Origin: Natronosporangium sp035305625
GTDB taxonomy: Bacteria > Actinomycetota > Actinomycetes > Mycobacteriales > Micromonosporaceae
Direction: 5' to 3'
Length of the DNA stretch: 64,000 nt
Assembly (NCBI GenBank): GCA_963809545.1
Contig: CAWEKD010000005.1
Location: 62,001 to 126,000, forward strand
The position numbers and the translations under genes are program-made. This document shows, in pieces, positions 22,880-31,150 of the stretch (the stretch's first letter is position 1; the number at the start of each line of letters is the position of its first letter). The notes beneath the pieces were generated by a model. The model had not been told where the DNA came from. It saw nothing but the letters and a program-made list of their open reading frames with translations, and did no database searches.

Positions 22880-24124
22880 ATGACCAACGCCACGCTCGCC
22901 CCATTGGGGCAGGTCGCCATCGGCCCCCGCGCCGCCCGCACCCTGGTCGCGGAACTGGCCCGCCACACCGGTCCCAAGACCGGCCTGCTGGTCACGGTCG
23001 GACCGGACAGCCCGGTGCTCGCCGCCGCGATCGATGCGTTGCTGCCGGAGGACAGACTCACGGTGGTCGCCCTGGAACCGGCGGCCATGCAGGCGCACCT
23101 GACCGAGCGAGGAACCTGGGTAGCCGAGCGGGTGCGGGTGGTCGACTCCGTCGCCGCCGCGGACCCCGCCGACGTGGTGGTCGTCGGAGAGCCCATCGTC
23201 GGCACCGCCGAAGAGGCACGCACCACTCTGGACAGTCTCGGTAAGTTGGTCAACCCCGGCGGCGTGGTCGTGGTATCCACGGTCGCGGTCCCAGGGGTGG
23301 CGCCGGGCGCCGCGGCGGAGCTGGACCGCCAGGCGATGCTGTACGGGGTCGGCACCGACCTGCTGCTGCGCAACCTCCCACCCTTGAAGATCCACCGACT
23401 GCGGTGGACCGCCGCCGATCCGAAACAGGCGGAGCGCCTGCTGCCCCTGGAGCGGCCGTCCAGCATCCGGTTGACCTCCCGGATGCGGATCGACTCCAAC
23501 GGGGTGGCGGCGGCCGGCCTGACGCTCGGGTTGGCGGCGCTCACCAAACTCGTCCGCCCGAAGTCCCGGGCCTGGCTGGTGCCGGCGGCCGCCGCGCTGC
23601 CGGTGGCGGCGTTCTTCCGTGACCCGGACCGAGAGGTTCCGGACGACCCGTCCCTGGTGGTGGCCGCCAGCGACGGCGTGGTGCTGTCGGTGGAGCAGGT
23701 CAGCGACGACCGGTTCACCGGCGACGGGAGCACCGCGGACTACCTTCGGATCGCGGTCTTCCTGTCGGTGTTCGACGTGCATGTCAACCGGGCCCCGGTG
23801 GCCGGCCAGGTGGTGGACTTCTTCCTCGAAGAGGGCGGGTACGCGCCCGCGATGAAGCCGGAGGCCGAGCACAACGTCGCCGCGTACACCGTGCTGGCCA
23901 CCAGCCGGGGGCGGGTGGTCGTCGCCCAACGGACCGGGCTGATCGCCCGACGAATCGTGCACCGCGCCCCCGTGGGGGCGATGCTGGCGCGCGGGGAACG
24001 GTTCGGGTTGATCCGCTTCGGTTCCCGCACCGATGTCTACCTGCCCGCGGGGGCGGCCGAGCCGCTGGTGGCCCCGGACGACCGGGTCCGCGGCGGGGCG
24101 ACCCCGTTGGCCCGCTGGCGCTGA
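22880..24124 (+). CDS. psd: Phosphatidylserine decarboxylase with N-terminal methyltransferase-like domain
   Basis: Makes phosphatidylethanolamine from phosphatidylserine at the membrane. The C-terminal half (from about residue 195) is a short-type decarboxylase: FFRDPDREVP, the FDVHVNRAPVAGQV signature, and the self-cleavage site G381-S382 in RFGSRTDVYLP that would yield the pyruvoyl group. The first ~190 residues look like a degenerate Rossmann methyltransferase (LLVTVGPDSPVLAAAID..., DVVVVGEPI, NPGGVVVVSTV). At 414 residues it is about twice the usual size of short-form enzymes. A leaderless start at 22880. pssA converges from the other side rather than lying in the same operon. Confidence 0.88.
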   Translation: MTNATLAPLGQVAIGPRAARTLVAELARHTGPKTGLLVTVGPDSPVLAAAIDALLPEDRLTVVALEPAAMQAHLTERGTWVAERVRVVDSVAAADPADVVVVGEPIVGTAEEARTTLDSLGKLVNPGGVVVVSTVAVPGVAPGAAAELDRQAMLYGVGTDLLLRNLPPLKIHRLRWTAADPKQAERLLPLERPSSIRLTSRMRIDSNGVAAAGLTLGLAALTKLVRPKSRAWLVPAAAALPVAAFFRDPDREVPDDPSLVVAASDGVVLSVEQVSDDRFTGDGSTADYLRIAVFLSVFDVHVNRAPVAGQVVDFFLEEGGYAPAMKPEAEHNVAAYTVLATSRGRVVVAQRTGLIARRIVHRAPVGAMLARGERFGLIRFGSRTDVYLPAGAAEPLVAPDDRVRGGATPLARWR

Positions 24125-24153
24125 TCCGGGTGCGGGCTCGGCCCGCGCCCGGA
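24125..24153. terminator. Bidirectional terminator hairpin between psd and pssA
   Basis: TCCGGG-T-GCGGGC (24125-24137), TCG loop, GCCCGC-G-CCCGGA (24141-24153); 13-bp stem with one T-G wobble, starting 1 nt after the psd stop. Confidence 0.6.
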
Positions 24154-24235
24154 TAGGACCACCTGACCCCGGGGAACCCGGGTGGTGCGCAGGTAGGGAC
24201 GGACACCCGCGGATGCCGCGCGGGCGCGATCGCGG

Positions 24236-25276
24236 CTAGGGGTGGGCGGCGCTGTCCAGAGAAGCCGCCGGCGCCATCCGGTACCGGCGGTGCAGCCACA
24301 GCACCGGCCCACTGGCCAGATACCCGGTCACCAACACCAGGAAGGCGAGCCGGACGTCCACCAGCGCGACCGCCAGCGGCGCCAGCCACACCCACGGCGG
24401 CAGCCGTAGCAGCTGCGCCAACTTGGCGTAGGGGAAGCTGGACACCATCGCGAACGCCAGCAGAACCGCCCCACCGAACAGCCCGACCGGAGGCAACGCC
24501 AGCACCACCGCCAACGCCAGGACGCCGGCCACCAAAGTCGTGGGAACCCCGGTGAAGAACCGGCCGTTGGGGGACGAGACGTTGAACCGGGCCAGTCGGA
24601 TCGCCGCGCAGCCGGCCACCAGGACACAGGCGAGCACCGCCGCCGAGAACGGGATCGCGTCGGAGACCGCGGCGTACACCAGCACCGGGGCGGCGATGCC
24701 GAAGGCGCACATGTCCGCCAACGAGTCCAGTTGCGCCCCGAACGGACTAGCCACCCCGAGCCGGCGAGCCAACATCCCGTCCATCCCGTCGCAGGCCACG
24801 CAGATCAGGAGGCACAGCGCGGCGGTCCGGAGGTCACCCGCGGTCGCCAACACGATCGCCAGCGCCCCCAGCCCCAGGTTGGTCAGGGTGAACAAATTGA
24901 CCACCAGGAACCGCAGCCGTCGACTCGGGGTGCGTTCACCGGGGAGCAGGCTGATCAAGCCACCTGTATCCGGGAGGTCGGCGCCGGCCTCACCCGCCGT
25001 CGCGCTGGCCGATCCGGTGGCGCCGGTGGGCAGCGCGGGCACCGCGGGCGAACGCCCCACCCCGGTCAGGTCGGCGCCCGGGGTCAGCCGTCGGGAGCTC
25101 ACATACTGCTCTCGCGCCAGCCGGTCGCTGGCCCGCCGGCCGTGACTGACCCACAGCACGCGACGGGCGAACGCCCCACCCCGGCGCAACCGCGCCCACC
25201 GGCGACGGCCGGCGGGGCGCGGGTTGGTCGTGCTGGGACGCCGGGTCCACAGGGTTCTCGGCACGTTCGCCTCCAT
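24236..25276 (-). CDS. pssA: CDP-diacylglycerol-serine O-phosphatidyltransferase
   Basis: Makes phosphatidylserine, the substrate of the converging psd product. A 346-residue membrane protein with the CDP-alcohol phosphotransferase motif DGMDGMLARRLGVASPFGAQLDSLADM (D-x2-DG-x2-AR-x8-G-x3-D-x3-D all present) and about seven hydrophobic helices. The first ~115 residues are a basic, low-complexity cytosolic extension not needed for the fold. The ATG is at 25276; a later start inside the extension cannot be excluded. Confidence 0.93.
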   Translation of the reverse strand: MEANVPRTLWTRRPSTTNPRPAGRRRWARLRRGGAFARRVLWVSHGRRASDRLAREQYVSSRRLTPGADLTGVGRSPAVPALPTGATGSASATAGEAGADLPDTGGLISLLPGERTPSRRLRFLVVNLFTLTNLGLGALAIVLATAGDLRTAALCLLICVACDGMDGMLARRLGVASPFGAQLDSLADMCAFGIAAPVLVYAAVSDAIPFSAAVLACVLVAGCAAIRLARFNVSSPNGRFFTGVPTTLVAGVLALAVVLALPPVGLFGGAVLLAFAMVSSFPYAKLAQLLRLPPWVWLAPLAVALVDVRLAFLVLVTGYLASGPVLWLHRRYRMAPAASLDSAAHP

Positions 25277-25503
25277 CTACCGTCCGGGCCGCGTCACCGG
25301 CGGGCTGCCCGGACCCATCTCAGGCGCCCCCGGACCGGCCGGGGGCATGCGGACAATGCGGCCTACACGATCCCACAAGACGCGAGTGCGCGCGACACCC
25401 TCCCGTGCCACCCCCGCGGTATCTTCGGCGGCCGCGGCCGAGATTCCCGCCAGCCAGACACCAAGAGTGCCTTCACCGTCACGGTCCGCACTTCTGCTGC
25501 AGA

Positions 25504-26403
25504 CTATCCGCCCCTGGCCTTCGCGACCAGTCGCGCCCCCAACCCGGTGAGCGGGAGCACCGCCGCCTCGGACAGGGTGAACCAGGCCACCTGCTCGGTC
25601 GAGCCACCCCGGTCGAACACCTGCAGCGGAGCCGGCTGGTCGACCTGGACCCGATACACCACCGCCACCGAATGCCAGTCGATCGGGTACCCCTCCGGGC
25701 CGAGCGCGGCGGGGTTGTGCCGACTCTCCACCCAGATCAGCTCCCCGATCCGACCGCTCTGACCGGACTCCTCCCGCAGCTCCCGCCGTAGCCCGTCCCG
25801 GGGCTGCTCCCCGAGATCGGTGCCGCCCCCGGGGGCATGCCACCGGCCAGCGCCGGGATATCCCTGGGCGGTACGGGTGAGCAGGAGCCGCCCCTCCGGG
25901 TCCGTCACCAACCCGTACGCCCCGAACCGTTGCCCACGGCGGGGGCGAGGCCGCGGACCGGCGCCAGTGGGCGGTCGTGACGGCAACGGTGGGGACACCA
26001 CCGGCAACCCGAGGGCCCGGGCGGCCGACCCGCGCAACGGCAGCTGCCGCGCCTGCGCGGGGGCGAACCAGGCCGCCTCCGCTACCGAATCGTCCCGAGG
26101 GGAGCGCAGCGGGCCCGGCGCCACCTCCACCTCGTACAGCAGCGCGTCCGTGTGCCGCCACCCCTCCCCCTGCGGGGTCACTTCGGCCACCGCGTCAATG
26201 GGGCGGAGCACCTCTACCGCCTGCCCGGTCTCGGCCGCTACGGTCCGCGCCACCGCGTCCGCGGGGTGCTCACCGTGACGAATCTCACCCCCGGGCAATC
26301 GCCAGGTGTCCGGGTGGGGGGAGGTGGCACCGGCACGGAACAGCAGGATCCGTCCCTGCGCGTCCCGGCACACCCCGTACGCGGCGATCCGGCGCCTGAT
26401 CAC
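25504..26403 (-). CDS. Double-Nudix hydrolase, copy A
   Basis: A 299-residue protein made of two Nudix domains. The C-terminal one (about residues 155-290) has a full Nudix box, G-x5-E-x7-RELREESG (GGGTDLGEQ...RELREESG). The N-terminal one (residues ~1-130) has GGEIRHGE... but RTVAAETG, missing two of the metal-binding glutamates, so it is probably inactive. Substrate unknown. It follows its paralogue (26432) after 28 nt on the same strand, clearly a gene duplication. Confidence 0.85.
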   Translation of the reverse strand: MIRRRIAAYGVCRDAQGRILLFRAGATSPHPDTWRLPGGEIRHGEHPADAVARTVAAETGQAVEVLRPIDAVAEVTPQGEGWRHTDALLYEVEVAPGPLRSPRDDSVAEAAWFAPAQARQLPLRGSAARALGLPVVSPPLPSRPPTGAGPRPRPRRGQRFGAYGLVTDPEGRLLLTRTAQGYPGAGRWHAPGGGTDLGEQPRDGLRRELREESGQSGRIGELIWVESRHNPAALGPEGYPIDWHSVAVVYRVQVDQPAPLQVFDRGGSTEQVAWFTLSEAAVLPLTGLGARLVAKARGG

Positions 26404-26431
26404 GGCCGGAGGATCCCGATCTCTACGGCGA

Positions 26432-27370
26432 TCATGCCGCCCCGGCCACCGCCAACGCCTCGGTGGTCACCTCGGTCAGCGGCAACTGCGCCAACTCGGA
26501 CCGGTGGAACCAGCGGGCCAAATCGGTGGAGCCGCCCTGGTCCGCGACCCGCGGCTCGCTGGGCTGATCCACCTTCACCCGGTAGAACGCCCGCACCCCG
26601 TGCCAGTCGATCGGATAGCCCTCCGGCCCCAGCGAGGCGGCGTCCCGGTGGCTGGCCACCCCTAGCAACGCCTCCACCCGCCCCTGCTGACCGGTCTCCT
26701 CCGCCAGCTCCCGCAGCAACGCCACCGGGGGCTGTTCGCCGAAGTCGGTGCCGCCGCCGGGCAGGTGCCATCGCCCCTCCCCGGGGAAGCCCGCCGCCAC
26801 CCGGGTCAGCAGCAGCCGATCCGCGGGATCGGTGGCCACCGCGTACGCGGCGAACCGCTGCGCTCGGTGCAGCCCGTCCTTGCCCGGCACGGCGAGGAAC
26901 GACGGCAGCTCCGGCGCCTGGTCCGGCCGGGGATCCTCAATCTCCACCGGCAGACCGAGCGCGGCCGCGGTGAACGGACGCAGCCGCAGGTTCTTGGCCT
27001 CCGGCAGGCTGAACCACCCGGTCAGATCGGTCGGTTGACCGGTGCGGGTCAGCAGGTTGCCCCCGCGCAGAGTCACGTCGTAGATAAGCCGGTCGGTGTG
27101 GATGGTGATCCCTCGGTGCGGCACCGCCCGGACATCCGAGAGCACGTCCCGCAGGGGACCGGCGGCCACCGACAGGCCGGTCTCCGCGGCGGTCTCGCGG
27201 ACCACCGTGTCCGACGGGTGCTCGCCATGATCGACCGCACCCCCGGGTAACGACCACGCGCCCGGGGTGCCGGAAATCGGCGAGTGCCGCACCAACAGCA
27301 CCCGGTGGGAACTGTCCGTACACACCGCGTACGCTGCGATCCGCCGTAGCGGCTTCAACTCGGGGGTCAC
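26432..27370 (-). CDS. Double-Nudix hydrolase, copy B
   Basis: A 312-residue paralogue of the neighbouring gene with the same two-domain plan. C-terminal box: GGGTDFGEQ...RELAEETG, complete. N-terminal box: GGAVDHGE...RETAAETG, lacking the first E of the EE pair. Both copies share phrases such as EGYPIDWH and RIAAYGV/RIAAYAV. The GTG at 27370 lies 6 nt after TAATGT (leaderless), so this copy leads the two-gene unit. Confidence 0.85.
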   Translation of the reverse strand: MTPELKPLRRIAAYAVCTDSSHRVLLVRHSPISGTPGAWSLPGGAVDHGEHPSDTVVRETAAETGLSVAAGPLRDVLSDVRAVPHRGITIHTDRLIYDVTLRGGNLLTRTGQPTDLTGWFSLPEAKNLRLRPFTAAALGLPVEIEDPRPDQAPELPSFLAVPGKDGLHRAQRFAAYAVATDPADRLLLTRVAAGFPGEGRWHLPGGGTDFGEQPPVALLRELAEETGQQGRVEALLGVASHRDAASLGPEGYPIDWHGVRAFYRVKVDQPSEPRVADQGGSTDLARWFHRSELAQLPLTEVTTEALAVAGAA

Positions 27371-27376
27371 GTCGGC

Positions 27377-27382
27377 ACATTA
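27377..27382 (-). promoter_or_regulatory. -10 box of leaderless Nudix operon
   Basis: TAATGT on the minus strand, 6 nt before the GTG at 27370. Confidence 0.5.
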
Positions 27383-27467
27383 TGCCCGAACCGGGTCACG
27401 TTGCCCAGTGTCGAGTGGGCCAGACCCAGCCGGCCCCGATCGAGGTCTCACGCCCCCTTGGCGCACG

Positions 27468-28166
27468 TTAGTACCGCCGCCACCAGAGATTGACCGCGTA
27501 GTCCACCTCCACCCCGGGGTGTTCGGCGATCACCTCCTCGGCCACCGCGGGCGGGAACTCGATCCGGACCACCGCCTCGAAATCCTCCCGGCGGGTGAAC
27601 CGCCAACGGGTGAGCAACGGCTGGCGGGTGAACCCGTGCCCGCTGAAAAACCGCTCCACCGCCGCCGGATCGTAGCGGGGGTACGCTCGGCGGAACCAGC
27701 CCCCGAAGGTGCTGGTGGTGGCGTCGTTGTCGATGATGAACGCCACTCCGCCCCGCCGCATCACCCGCGCCAACTCCGCCAGCCCCGGCTCGGCGCCCGG
27801 GCCGAAGAAGTACGCCCAGCGGGCGTGCGCGACGTCCACCGACGCCTCCGGCACCGGCAGCCGCTGCGCCACGCCTTCCCGTACCACCACCGTGGACAGA
27901 TGCCGCACCCGCCGACGGGCCAGCGCCGCCAACCCCCGATGCGGCTCCACCCCGACCACCGCCGCCGCGTCGACCGCGAACCGGGGCAGGTGGAACCCGG
28001 TGCCGCACCCGATGTCCAGCACCCGGGCACCGGTCCAGTCCCGGATCCGGCGCATCGCCGCCTCGATCCGCCCGTCCGGGTCTACCGCCTGGTTCTCCAG
28101 CTCATAGACGCGGGGGGTGTGCCAGATGTTCGGGCTGGGGATCGCCCCCGGCAGCGCGTGGCTCAC
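27468..28166 (-). CDS. SAM-dependent methyltransferase, class I
   Basis: A 232-residue protein with motif I VLDIGCGTGFHLPRF, acidic loop VVGVEPH, motif post-I region DVAHARWAYFFGPGAEPGLAELARVMRRGG and a C-terminal WWRRY end. It is the type-11 methyltransferase fold; the substrate is not predictable. It starts 10 nt downstream of the guaA stop, so it is probably in the guaA operon. Confidence 0.85.
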   Translation of the reverse strand: MSHALPGAIPSPNIWHTPRVYELENQAVDPDGRIEAAMRRIRDWTGARVLDIGCGTGFHLPRFAVDAAAVVGVEPHRGLAALARRRVRHLSTVVVREGVAQRLPVPEASVDVAHARWAYFFGPGAEPGLAELARVMRRGGVAFIIDNDATTSTFGGWFRRAYPRYDPAAVERFFSGHGFTRQPLLTRWRFTRREDFEAVVRIEFPPAVAEEVIAEHPGVEVDYAVNLWWRRY

Positions 28167-28176
28167 CGCCGCTGGT

Positions 28177-29730
28177 TCACTCCCATTCGATGGTCCCCGG
28201 GGGCTTGCTGGTGACGTCCAACACCACCCGATTGATCTCCGGCACCTCGTTGGTGATCCGGGTGGAGATCCGCCCGATCACCTCGTACGGCAACTTCGCC
28301 CAGTCCGCGGTCATGGCGTCGTCGCTGGTGACCGGGCGCAGCACCACCGGGTGGCCGTAGCTGCGACCGTCCCCCTGCACCCCGACCGACCGTACGTCGG
28401 CCAGCAGCACCACCGGGAACTGCCACACCTGCCGATCCAGCCCGGCCGCGGTCAGCTCCTCGCGGGCGATCCGGTCCGCCTGCCGCAGCATCTCCAGCCG
28501 CTGCGGCGTCACCTCCCCGATGATCCGGATCGCCAACCCGGGGCCGGGGAACGGGTGCCGCCACACGATCTCCTCCGGCAGCCCCAGCTCGGTCCCGATC
28601 GCCCGGACCTCGTCCTTGAACAGCATCCGCAGCGGCTCCACCAGCTCGAAGCGGAGATCCTCCGGCAGGCCGCCCACGTTGTGATGGGACTTGATGTTGG
28701 CGGTGCCGGCCCCGCCCCCGGACTCCACCACGTCCGGATAGAGCGTGCCCTGCACCAGGAACCGCACCGGTCGCTGACTGCTGATCCGGCGGGCCGCGTG
28801 CTCGAATACCCGGATGAACTCCCGTCCGATGATCTTCCGCTTCTGCTCCGGGTCGGTGACCCCCGCCAAAGCGGTCAGGAACCGCTCGGAGGCCTCCTCC
28901 ACCTCCAGCCGGATCCCGGTGGCGGCCACATAGTCCTTCTCCACCTGTTCGGCTTCCCCCGCCCGCAGCAGGCCGTGGTCCACGAACACGCAGGTGAGCT
29001 GATCCCCGACCGCGCGGTGGACGAGCGCGGCCGCGACCGCCGAATCCACCCCGCCGGACAGCCCGCAGATCACCTCCGCGTCGCCGACCTGCGCCCGGAT
29101 CGCGGCCACCTGCTCCTCAATGATGTTCGCCGGCGTCCAGGTGGGCGGGATGCCGGCGAGCTCGTGCAGGAACCGCGCCAGCACCTGCTGCCCGTACCGG
29201 GTGTGCGCCACCTCCGGGTGGAACTGCACCCCGGCCAGTCGCCGCTGCCGGTCCTCGAACGCCGCCACCGGCGACCCCGCTGACGACGCGGTTACCACGG
29301 TGCCGGGTGGGGCGACGGTGACACAGTCACCGTGGCTCATCCACACCTCTTGCTGCTCCGGCAGACCGGCGAACAGCACGCTGTCGGCCGCGCGGACCGT
29401 CAGGGAGGTGCTGCCGTACTCCCGCTGTGAGGTGCGGGTGACCTCGCCTCCGAGCGCGGCCGCCATCGCCTGGAAGCCGTAGCAGATGCCGAGCATGGGT
29501 ACACCGGCGCGGAACAGGGCCGGATCCACCTGCGGGGCGCCCGGCTCGTGCACACTGGCCGGCCCACCCGACAGGATGATCGCCGCGGGGTTCCGGGCCA
29601 GCAGCTCGGCCACCGGGGTGGTGTGCGGCACGACCTCCGAGTAGACCCGGGCCTCCCGCACCCGGCGGGCGATCAACTGTGCGTACTGGGCTCCGAAGTC
29701 CACCACCAGGACCGGCCGCGGAGTGCTCAT
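28177..29730 (-). CDS. guaA: GMP synthase (glutamine-hydrolysing)
   Basis: Converts XMP to GMP. A 517-residue protein: class I glutamine amidotransferase domain with nucleophile in GICYGFQAM and the C-terminal half of the triad in HPEVAHT; ATP-pyrophosphatase domain with P-loop SGGVDSAV; dimerisation tail ending VTSKPPGTIEWE. The ATG at 29730 lies 6 nt after TAAGCT (leaderless). It shares a 57-bp divergent promoter region with the M48 gene. Confidence 0.98.
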   Translation of the reverse strand: MSTPRPVLVVDFGAQYAQLIARRVREARVYSEVVPHTTPVAELLARNPAAIILSGGPASVHEPGAPQVDPALFRAGVPMLGICYGFQAMAAALGGEVTRTSQREYGSTSLTVRAADSVLFAGLPEQQEVWMSHGDCVTVAPPGTVVTASSAGSPVAAFEDRQRRLAGVQFHPEVAHTRYGQQVLARFLHELAGIPPTWTPANIIEEQVAAIRAQVGDAEVICGLSGGVDSAVAAALVHRAVGDQLTCVFVDHGLLRAGEAEQVEKDYVAATGIRLEVEEASERFLTALAGVTDPEQKRKIIGREFIRVFEHAARRISSQRPVRFLVQGTLYPDVVESGGGAGTANIKSHHNVGGLPEDLRFELVEPLRMLFKDEVRAIGTELGLPEEIVWRHPFPGPGLAIRIIGEVTPQRLEMLRQADRIAREELTAAGLDRQVWQFPVVLLADVRSVGVQGDGRSYGHPVVLRPVTSDDAMTADWAKLPYEVIGRISTRITNEVPEINRVVLDVTSKPPGTIEWE

Positions 29731-29736
29731 GTTCCG

Positions 29737-29742
29737 AGCTTA
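29737..29742 (-). promoter_or_regulatory. -10 box of leaderless guaA promoter
   Basis: TAAGCT on the minus strand, 6 nt before the guaA ATG. Confidence 0.5.
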
Positions 29743-29753
29743 TCGGCTGATCC

Positions 29754-29779
29754 CACCCTGCCTACGCAGGGTGTAGGGT
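29754..29779 (+). promoter_or_regulatory. M48 promoter with abutting 8-bp inverted repeat
   Basis: CACCCTGC-CTAC-GCAGGGTG (29754-29773) is a perfect inverted repeat that directly touches the -10 box TAGGGT (29774-29779), 8 nt before the M48 ATG. It lies between two divergent -10 boxes, an operator-like position. Confidence 0.5.
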
Positions 29780-29787
29780 GTCCGTCC

Positions 29788-31065
29788 ATGACCGACACTG
29801 GTGTGATTCCCACCACCTGTCCCCAGTGCGGCACTAACGTCACGCGACTACGTGCTACTCACTGGTGTCCCCGCTGTGAGTGGAATCTCGACCAGTACGA
29901 CCCGGGACACCACACCCCGGCATTCGGTTGGTGGCGGCTCGACCGGTGGGTGCACCGGACCGCGTACCGGTGGAACGCCCGCCAGTTCCACGCCCTCGTG
30001 AAAGGCGACCTGTCCCGATCCGGCCTGACCCCTACCCGGATCGCGGTGATCCTCGCCTCCATCCTCCTGCTGCTCGGGGTGGCGGCGTTGATCGTGGGCG
30101 GGGTCCTGCTGATCGTGCACGACTTCCCGAGCCTCACCATCGTCCCGGGGGTCCTGCTCGTGCTGATCGGGCTGGTGCTGCGCCCCCGGTTCGGTCGCCT
30201 CGACCCGCTGTGGCAACCACTGACCCGGGAGCAGGCCCCGACCCTGTTCCAGCTCATTGACCGGATCGCGGCCGAGCTCAAGACCCCGGCCCCCCACATG
30301 GTGGTCTGCGACCGGCAGGTCAACGCCTCGGCGGGCGCGATCGGACTGCGCCGCCGGCGGGTGCTCACGCTCGGCCTGCCGCTGTGGATTCAACTGCCCC
30401 CGCAGCAACGGGTGGCGCTGTTGGCGCACGAGCTGGGCCACTTCTCCAACGGGGACGTACGCCGGGGGCCGCTCACCCAACCAGCGTTCCTGACGCTAGG
30501 GATGGCGGCGGCGCTCCTCCGCCCCAACCCGGACGAGCTGGAGAGCGACCGCGGTTTCGTGGAGTGGCTCGGGATCTATCTCGGCCACATCGTGCTGTCC
30601 ATGCTCAGCGGGGTGTTGTCCCTCCTCCACCTGGGACTGCTGTGCCTGGCGATGCGCGACTCCCAGCGGGCGGAGTACCTGGCCGACGAACGGGCCGCCG
30701 ACGTGGCCGGGTCGACCGCCATGTGCGGCGTCCTGGACAGCCTGGTGGTGAGCGCGGAGGTGACCGGGATGCTCGCCCGGGCCGCCCGGAACAGTGACGA
30801 CGTGGCCGTGTGGCGGAAGGCTACCGCCGAAAGCCAGCAGCGGATGGCGAACGAGCTGCCCTTGCTGCGCCAACTGTCCCTGTCGGACGAGGCGTCCCTG
30901 TTCGCCACCCACCCGCCGCTCGGCCTGCGGCATCGGATGATCACGAACCGCCCGTGGCGTGACCCCCGGGTGGTGCTCACCGAGGAAGAGTCCCTGCGCA
31001 TCGATGCCGAACTGGAGAAGTTGCTGGTCCGGGCCCGCCGCACCATCGGGGCACTGGACACCTGA
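29788..31065 (+). CDS. Membrane M48 metallopeptidase with N-terminal zinc ribbon
   Basis: A 425-residue protein. Residues 11-30 hold a zinc-ribbon (C11-x2-C14 ... C27-x2-C30). Two membrane helices follow at about 84-110 and 118-132. The M48 (HtpX/Ste24-like) protease domain has the zinc motif H214-ELG-H218, with the third ligand probably in AEYLADERAAD, after a third hydrophobic stretch. It should degrade or process membrane proteins on the cytosolic side. The leaderless-type start at 29788 is close to the -10 box. It converges with the M1 peptidase gene. Confidence 0.87.
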   Translation: MTDTGVIPTTCPQCGTNVTRLRATHWCPRCEWNLDQYDPGHHTPAFGWWRLDRWVHRTAYRWNARQFHALVKGDLSRSGLTPTRIAVILASILLLLGVAALIVGGVLLIVHDFPSLTIVPGVLLVLIGLVLRPRFGRLDPLWQPLTREQAPTLFQLIDRIAAELKTPAPHMVVCDRQVNASAGAIGLRRRRVLTLGLPLWIQLPPQQRVALLAHELGHFSNGDVRRGPLTQPAFLTLGMAAALLRPNPDELESDRGFVEWLGIYLGHIVLSMLSGVLSLLHLGLLCLAMRDSQRAEYLADERAADVAGSTAMCGVLDSLVVSAEVTGMLARAARNSDDVAVWRKATAESQQRMANELPLLRQLSLSDEASLFATHPPLGLRHRMITNRPWRDPRVVLTEEESLRIDAELEKLLVRARRTIGALDT

Positions 31066-31102
31066 CCGCTGAGCCTCCGGGTACCGCCGGAAGCTCACCT
31101 GA

Positions 31103-31137
31103 GCTGCCCGCGGGCAGCCACCGCGGGGATACGCCCC
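31103..31137. terminator. Hairpins between convergent M48 and M1 genes
   Basis: Perfect 16-bp palindrome GCTGCCCGCGGGCAGC (31103-31118), followed by a CGGGG...CCCCG mini-hairpin. No T-tract. Confidence 0.45.
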
Positions 31138-31150
31138 GCCTGAGCTGGTC

